A stretch of DNA of 43,262 nt from a virus. The stretch is from IMG/VR virus record IMGVR_UViG_3300020213_000005, positions 1 to 43,262 of that record. One strand, given 5' to 3'. Within the stretch, counting starts at the first letter, position 1. Each line of letters starts with the position of its first letter. Below the pieces are notes generated by a model. It was not told where the DNA came from. It saw only the letters and a list, made by a program, of their open reading frames with translations, and made no database searches. The position numbers and the translations under genes were made by a program. This document shows, piece after piece, positions 39,207 through 43,262 of this stretch.

Positions 39207-39383
39207 TTATTTGTAACTTCCTGGATTAAATCCTGGGCGCGCAGGTCTGTTTCGTTGAGACGTAGGGCGTAACGATGGGATAGATGGAATACCAGAAGGC
39301 GCTTTTTTAGAGTCCTCTTTAAGTTTTCCAACAGGCATAATAGAACGTTTGGTAGATTTAGAATAGGAGCTTTTGTAGTTCAT
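39207..39383 (-). CDS. Small basic Pro/Ser-rich virion-operon protein
   Basis: 58 aa; ATG at 39383 with AAGGAG at ideal spacing. Rich in Lys, Ser, Arg and Pro, without hydrophobic core, so probably disordered (ends RPARPGFNPGSYK). It falls between the capsid terminator and the next virion genes. Easily missed because of its length. Unknown function. Confidence 0.65.
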   Translation of the reverse strand: MNYKSSYSKSTKRSIMPVGKLKEDSKKAPSGIPSIPSLRPTSQRNRPARPGFNPGSYK

Positions 39384-39431
39384 AACTACTCCTTTTAAGT
39401 TTGAATACTAATAAGTAACCATAGGAAAATA

Positions 39432-39463
39432 AGCTGCCGAGGACATTTAAGTCCCCGGCGTTG
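39432..39463 (-). terminator. Hairpin downstream of capsid gene
   Basis: GCCGGGGAC and GTCCTCGGC (minus strand, 39459-39451 and 39444-39436) form a 9-bp stem with one G-U pair and a 6-base loop, extended by AAGC/GCTT; TTATTTT follows. It is probably a partial terminator or 3' stabiliser setting high capsid expression relative to tail genes. Confidence 0.6.
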
Positions 39464-39477
39464 CTTATAATTAGAGA

Positions 39478-40386
39478 TTAACCTCCGGAGTTACCGAAAA
39501 TACCTCGCCATTCGTCACAGCCAAGAGCTTGTCGATATTGAGCTTTGTAGTACATAACGCCAGCCAATACATCTTCGTCCATTTTCGTGGTCAAAGGTTG
39601 TCTGTCGATAATGCGAAGCCCGTGATCCATAGGATCTGATAACAAAAACCAAGCATCAGCATCAGTAAGGTAGGGAGAACTGATAACAGTAATTCCACCA
39701 TCCGCGCCTAAAGCATTGATATTGTTATTTGCCGTACCAGCCTTGTAAGGCGATTGTACGATTTCAAGAGCATTTTGTCTTTCAGACTCAGAAACCAAGA
39801 GAATTCGTGGTTTAAGAAGCAATTGCTTGCCGCGACCATCTTGAACTGATCGGAAAGCTTGTTCCGCAATAGCGAGCGAGCTATAAGCAAGATCTGCATC
39901 CGTTAAATCATTTGATTGATTTCCAACTTCAGTTGGATGTGAGGCAGAAACGATAGATGCGCCATCCCAAGAAGTTTCTGAACCGAAAGCATTGTTGAAA
40001 ATGTTCATTGCAGAAAAGTTTTGGGTTTCACGTGAAGAACGAGCGAGTGATTTGACCATTTTAGAGATCATATCAAAACGATCATCTTGGATCATTTCAT
40101 CTGAAATTCCGATAGCTTTTGCGAACTTAAGCATTGTGTAAGTTTTGCTATAGGATTGGTTAAAACTATCCTTAGGAGCCTGAGCAGCTTCGCTTACTTG
40201 GCTTAAAAGACCAAGTGAGGTAACGCCAGCTTTTTGAACGATTTCTCGATCAGCGGATTCCATGTTAAATAGTTGTGAGCGTGGGTCTTCAGCTTGCTCG
40301 AATTGATCAAAAAAGATTTGATCGAGGGCCGGAAGTGCATCTACTCCGAAAAAGTTTTTAAAGTTCTGTTGTAAATTAAGTGCCAT
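39478..40386 (-). CDS. Major capsid protein
   Basis: 302 aa. Contains SASHPTEVGNQSNDLTDADL, a KPRILLVSESERQNALEIVQS segment and DADAWFLLSDP, a succession typical of Mu gpT-like HK97-fold head proteins. No N-terminal delta domain or protease gene is seen, in line with a separate scaffold gene (41316). Followed by a terminator-like hairpin. It is a plausible client of the GroES-like protein. Confidence 0.82.
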   Translation of the reverse strand: MALNLQQNFKNFFGVDALPALDQIFFDQFEQAEDPRSQLFNMESADREIVQKAGVTSLGLLSQVSEAAQAPKDSFNQSYSKTYTMLKFAKAIGISDEMIQDDRFDMISKMVKSLARSSRETQNFSAMNIFNNAFGSETSWDGASIVSASHPTEVGNQSNDLTDADLAYSSLAIAEQAFRSVQDGRGKQLLLKPRILLVSESERQNALEIVQSPYKAGTANNNINALGADGGITVISSPYLTDADAWFLLSDPMDHGLRIIDRQPLTTKMDEDVLAGVMYYKAQYRQALGCDEWRGIFGNSGG

Positions 40387-40410
40387 AAAAGTTTATTTCA
40401 TTCCTTCCGA

Positions 40411-40923
40411 TTAAACGCCAGCCGATTGAGCTATTCTACTGTTTAAAGTAACTTCAAGAACTTGATGTGCTCCGAAAGCATTATCAGGTCTAACAGCAAG
40501 ACGAACAAGTCGTACGCCGTTAGTCGCAGTAGCTGCAGTGTTTGTAAGTTTAGCCGCTGAGAGACCTGTGTTAGTATTGGCTGCACCAGATCCGTTAACT
40601 TTAACAATTCTATTAAGATCTGTTAAAGCAAGAACCGCTGTTGGTCCTTGTACTTCGTAGATAGCATTTGGATCATCGCATACTGGAATCTGTCCAATTG
40701 CTGCAATAGTTCCACTGTCAATCATTGATACGCCGACCCATGGTCCGACCGCGACTGCGCTTGTTTCTTTTTTAACTGTTCCTGCTGCGTCTAAAACGAG
40801 CAAATCGCCTTTACCGATTCTGGTAGCATTACTAGCATAGCTGTAATAGCTGACAGATACAGAGGCGCCGCCAGAGGCGGATCTGATAGGCTTAAACCCG
40901 AATGGGGCATTAGCATTTGGCAT
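40411..40923 (-). CDS. Capsid decoration/head-associated protein
   Basis: 170 aa, strand-rich, starting MPNANAPFGFKPIRSASGG, a beginning I recall for small head proteins encoded next to capsid genes. Likely decorates or stabilises the head. No enzymatic motif. Confidence 0.65.
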   Translation of the reverse strand: MPNANAPFGFKPIRSASGGASVSVSYYSYASNATRIGKGDLLVLDAAGTVKKETSAVAVGPWVGVSMIDSGTIAAIGQIPVCDDPNAIYEVQGPTAVLALTDLNRIVKVNGSGAANTNTGLSAAKLTNTAATATNGVRLVRLAVRPDNAFGAHQVLEVTLNSRIAQSAGV

Positions 40924-40940
40924 AATTAAATAACTCCTTG

Positions 40941-41309
40941 TTATTCTTGTGTAAATTCAAATTTTATCTTGCCGCCCTTTTTCCTAAAATCGTGACTATC
41001 ACGCTCTAGTTGGGCCGCTTGGTTTTCAAACAGTAAAGCTGTTTGTCTCTCGCGATTTGCTTGTTTAGCTTCTTGCATCGCCTTATACATATCCATAGGC
41101 ATTTGCGCTAAAATAAGATCTCCGCGTTTGATGGGTTTTCCATCTTTATCTTTAGCAATCTCCCAGTGTTTAGGGTCATAGCCGTCACTCATACCGGCAA
41201 GCTGTTCTTGCGAACGCCATTTATAGCCGTATTTGCTTCGATCCATAACTTGTTCTGGAAAATCCAGTAAATTTCCTTGTTTATAAACTGTACGTTTTTT
41301 GTCTACCAT
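40941..41309 (-). CDS. Head-region hypothetical protein
   Basis: 122 aa between scaffold and decoration genes. Highly charged; a long helical C-terminal half (MYKAMQEAKQANRERQTALLFENQAAQLERD). It could be a head-assembly or internal protein. Family not recognised. Confidence 0.6.
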   Translation of the reverse strand: MVDKKRTVYKQGNLLDFPEQVMDRSKYGYKWRSQEQLAGMSDGYDPKHWEIAKDKDGKPIKRGDLILAQMPMDMYKAMQEAKQANRERQTALLFENQAAQLERDSHDFRKKGGKIKFEFTQE

Positions 41310-41315
41310 AAAATC

Positions 41316-41957
41316 TTATCCTTCGTATTTTTCTTTGTTATCTTTGATACGTTTAGCCAATTTCGTGGGATCAATGCCGAGTTTTGCAAGACCTTTTACA
41401 TTGAAACCTTGAGATGGATCTTTATCTTTCTTTGACTCACGAGGAGTCGAAGAACCTTCAGAGATAATACGACTGCGTCTGGCTTCATCTTTCAACAAAG
41501 ACTGACGAGTTAGTTGTTCGATTTTGCCTAATTCAAGAGCCATCAATCTGGCTGCTTTAAGTGGGCCTTTAGGGTCTTTCCGCATGTTCGTTGAGAACTC
41601 TGCGTCTACAGCTTTATAGAAATTTTCATCGAAAGATTCAGAATCTGGATTCAACTCTGGAAAGGTTTCCAAAGCTACTTGCCAAGCACTGACTTGCTTT
41701 TCATGGGTTAAAGCTGTATCTATGTACTGTTTAACATCCGGTTCTACCTTAACAGCCTCATCAGCTTGTTGAGTTGCCGGCGATACTCTGTTAATAAGAG
41801 TATCTAATTTATCGTTTAATTTTGAGATGCGACGATTAAACTCGCCTTTCAAGTTTTTAATAGACTCTTGACTGTCTGGCGTTGAGGCAACAGCTTGCGC
41901 TACCGCTTCTCCGGCTACTTGACTATTGCTAGTTTCTGTAGTATTTTGATCACTCAT
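41316..41957 (-). CDS. Scaffolding protein
   Basis: 213 aa, acidic Gln/Ser-rich N-terminus, coiled-coil middle (ESIKNLKGEFNRRISKLNDKLDTLINRV), and a basic C-terminus. Typical scaffold composition and place between portal and capsid genes. It should guide prohead assembly and leave before or during packaging. Confidence 0.72.
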   Translation of the reverse strand: MSDQNTTETSNSQVAGEAVAQAVASTPDSQESIKNLKGEFNRRISKLNDKLDTLINRVSPATQQADEAVKVEPDVKQYIDTALTHEKQVSAWQVALETFPELNPDSESFDENFYKAVDAEFSTNMRKDPKGPLKAARLMALELGKIEQLTRQSLLKDEARRSRIISEGSSTPRESKKDKDPSQGFNVKGLAKLGIDPTKLAKRIKDNKEKYEG

Positions 41958-41978
41958 TGTGTTTCGTTCCTTTTGTTT

Positions 41979-42233
41979 TTACGAGTTTCTTAATCTCGAA
42001 CGAGCTTCCTCAATCAGTAATTCTCGCTTGGCTTTTAAACCTTTGAGAGCTTCTAAGGAACCTCGGACTCTTGCATATTCAAATTTCACATCCGACTTAA
42101 CGTCGATTGCTAACATTTTAGAGTGCAAGGACTCTATTAACTCGTCCTCCAGCGCCTGCTGAGCCTTAAAGGCTTCAGAACGCTGAATTTCGTAGAAAAA
42201 CTTAGATTTTAAATCATCTTTCATTTTATCCAT
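41979..42233 (-). CDS. Small helical protein after portal
   Basis: 84 aa, nearly all helix and highly charged, between portal and scaffold. No motif. Possibly a head-assembly helper; unknown. Confidence 0.6.
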   Translation of the reverse strand: MDKMKDDLKSKFFYEIQRSEAFKAQQALEDELIESLHSKMLAIDVKSDVKFEYARVRGSLEALKGLKAKRELLIEEARSRLRNS

Positions 42234-42272
42234 CTACTATTTTATCATGCGGATGCCTGATAGAAGGCTAAA

Positions 42273-43262
42273 CTAGCCTATCTTCGGGTTAAGTTGTCCG
42301 CCTGCTTGTCCTAGATCAGATTGTTGTTGAGCTACGCCGTTGGGCGCTCCTGCTCCTGCTGCTAATTGGCCTGCCAAAGCGGGGTTAGTTAACCCTGATT
42401 GGATTAAGGGGTTTTGAGCCTGAGCTGCTATAGCTGAAGCCATTTGCTCATGATACTGCCTTACTTTAAGGTAAAGAGGTGTATGGTTCTCTGTTAACCA
42501 GCTGAAATCATCTGACTTTTCGAATTCATCGAAGAACGCGAGCTTTTCTTGGTGTCTATCTTTAACAACAAGAGGAGGCTCTACACCTACGATAATCATG
42601 TTGATTTCGTCTTTAGCATTAAATGGGCTGTCTGGACTATCTGCTGGTTTTGTGATATAAGCATCAATATCCCGAATTTCAAACTTCTGTAGTAAGTTCT
42701 TGTAAGCCGCGTAGAGATTCGACTGGTTGGCGATTCCCGTTTGTAGAGCGATCGGGTTAGCTAATTGCTGTATAAGCATCTGGGCTGTTTCGCGTTCAAT
42801 AGCTTTATTAGAGTTGATCGAGTTGGCCGTAAGTTCAAAATCAGCTTGCCATCTAATAGCTTCTCGGTTTTCAAACCGTTTATAGATATCCCCACCATCA
42901 ACGCCTACTACTCGGATAATAGTTCCGAGAGCGAGAAGGTCTTGAAGCTGAAGATCTAAAATCACCAGATTCTTTTTATAGCCTCGTTGATATCGTTTGA
43001 TGTGAATATCGATATTAGCATTAAGCTCGTTAACAAGCGCTGCAGTGCCTGTAGCAGTTCGAGTCGCGCCTTGTTGCTGAATATTGCCGAGTGTAAATTG
43101 AGTAATACCAGACGCATTTTCCGCATAACGTGTTACTTGTGCCTCTTCTTGAAATCCATAAGCAGTGCCGCCGTTTAAACGTGGGAAGTTAACGTCCCCT
43201 TGAGGATCATCAACGGGCACGCCCATACCGGGCCCTAATCTCAGGGTGACAGGATTTAAACC
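42273..43262 (-). CDS. Portal protein, C-terminal part
   Basis: The last 330 codons before the artificial end, in frame with the fragment at 1-1816; the first 42 codons here are the duplicated overlap. Long helical stretches and a Gln/Ala/Gly-rich C-terminus (QLAAGAGAPNGVAQQQSDLG), typical of portal wing/crown and barrel regions. The ATG at 43226 is internal and not a real start. Confidence 0.8.
   Translation of the reverse strand, partial: GLNPVTLRLGPGMGVPVDDPQGDVNFPRLNGGTAYGFQEEAQVTRYAENASGITQFTLGNIQQQGATRTATGTAALVNELNANIDIHIKRYQRGYKKNLVILDLQLQDLLALGTIIRVVGVDGGDIYKRFENREAIRWQADFELTANSINSNKAIERETAQMLIQQLANPIALQTGIANQSNLYAAYKNLLQKFEIRDIDAYITKPADSPDSPFNAKDEINMIIVGVEPPLVVKDRHQEKLAFFDEFEKSDDFSWLTENHTPLYLKVRQYHEQMASAIAAQAQNPLIQSGLTNPALAGQLAAGAGAPNGVAQQQSDLGQAGGQLNPKIG
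43136..43262. repeat. Right copy of 127-bp terminal overlap
   Basis: Identical to 1-127. Removing one copy gives a circular 43,135-base sequence with an unbroken portal gene. Confidence 0.95.

Noticed and set aside
39195-39216. Another sigma-54-like sequence (TTGTTGGCATGATT followed by ATTTGT)
   Set aside because: It shares 14 bases with the tandem promoters but lacks TTGC at -12 and lies over the start of a leftward virion gene, so probably chance.

Overview
The window is one complete, circularly assembled genome of a tailed phage, apparently a podovirus. The last 127 bases (43136-43262) repeat the first 127 exactly, so the unique length is about 43,135 bp and the portal gene runs across the join. 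There is a terminase pair, portal, scaffold, HK97/Mu-like capsid, adaptor, tail proteins, fibres and three ejection-type proteins, but no tape measure, sheath or long-tail genes. The host is Gram-negative: there is an overlapping i-spanin/o-spanin pair, an M15 endolysin and several lipoproteins. The collagen-like lipoprotein at 16653-17174 resembles proteins I recall from Bdellovibrionota. Together with RpoN-type promoters this makes a Bdellovibrio-like host a reasonable but unproven guess.

Layout. (a) Minus strand, reading 3933 down to 1, then 43262 down to 27825: one roughly 19 kb late unit in the order small gene, terS, terL, portal, small gene, scaffold, small gene, decoration protein, capsid, small genes, fibre, adaptor, tail protein, fibre, acetyltransferase, three ejection-type proteins, holin, Rz/Rz1, serine protease, lipoprotein, endolysin. 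(b) 3934-4805: a gene-poor divergent region with three tandem 28-bp-period copies of a sigma-54 -24/-12 promoter motif, a fourth copy nearer the first plus-strand gene, and repeated TGATATCA palindromes. (c) 4806-9067, plus strand: small genes, including five tandem alanine-rich paralogues served by repeated identical promoter/operator cassettes, small membrane and lipoprotein genes and an orphan IS3 OrfA-like helix-turn-helix protein. (d) 9003-10750, minus strand: a T7-type primase-helicase and a coupled small zinc-type ORF. (e) 10751-11322: a gene-free, hairpin- and repeat-rich segment, my best candidate for the replication origin. (f) 11323-27835, plus strand: replication, nucleotide and accessory genes (PD-(D/E)XK nuclease, SSB-like protein, thymidylate kinase, tyrosine recombinase, GroES-like protein, family A DNA polymerase, HExxH protein, RuvC-like nuclease, HD nucleotidase, metallophosphatase) interleaved with three sugar-acid related genes.

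How the parts may work together. The early/middle genes supply a self-contained replisome (primase-helicase, polymerase with proofreading, SSB-like protein, nucleases) and nucleotide metabolism. A GroES-like co-chaperonin could help capsid folding. The most unusual content is threefold: RpoN-type promoter arrays in a phage control region; a tandem array of hypervariable Ala/Tyr/Ser-rich paralogues each near its own operator; and a scattered co-oriented set of a CMP-sialate-hydroxylase-like metallo-beta-lactamase-fold protein with lost metal ligands, a Maf/DUF115 glycosyltransferase-like protein and a shortened NeuB-like sialate synthase. That set could form a phage pathway acting on nonulosonic-acid sugars. 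All functional assignments rest on motif reading by eye; no database search was run.
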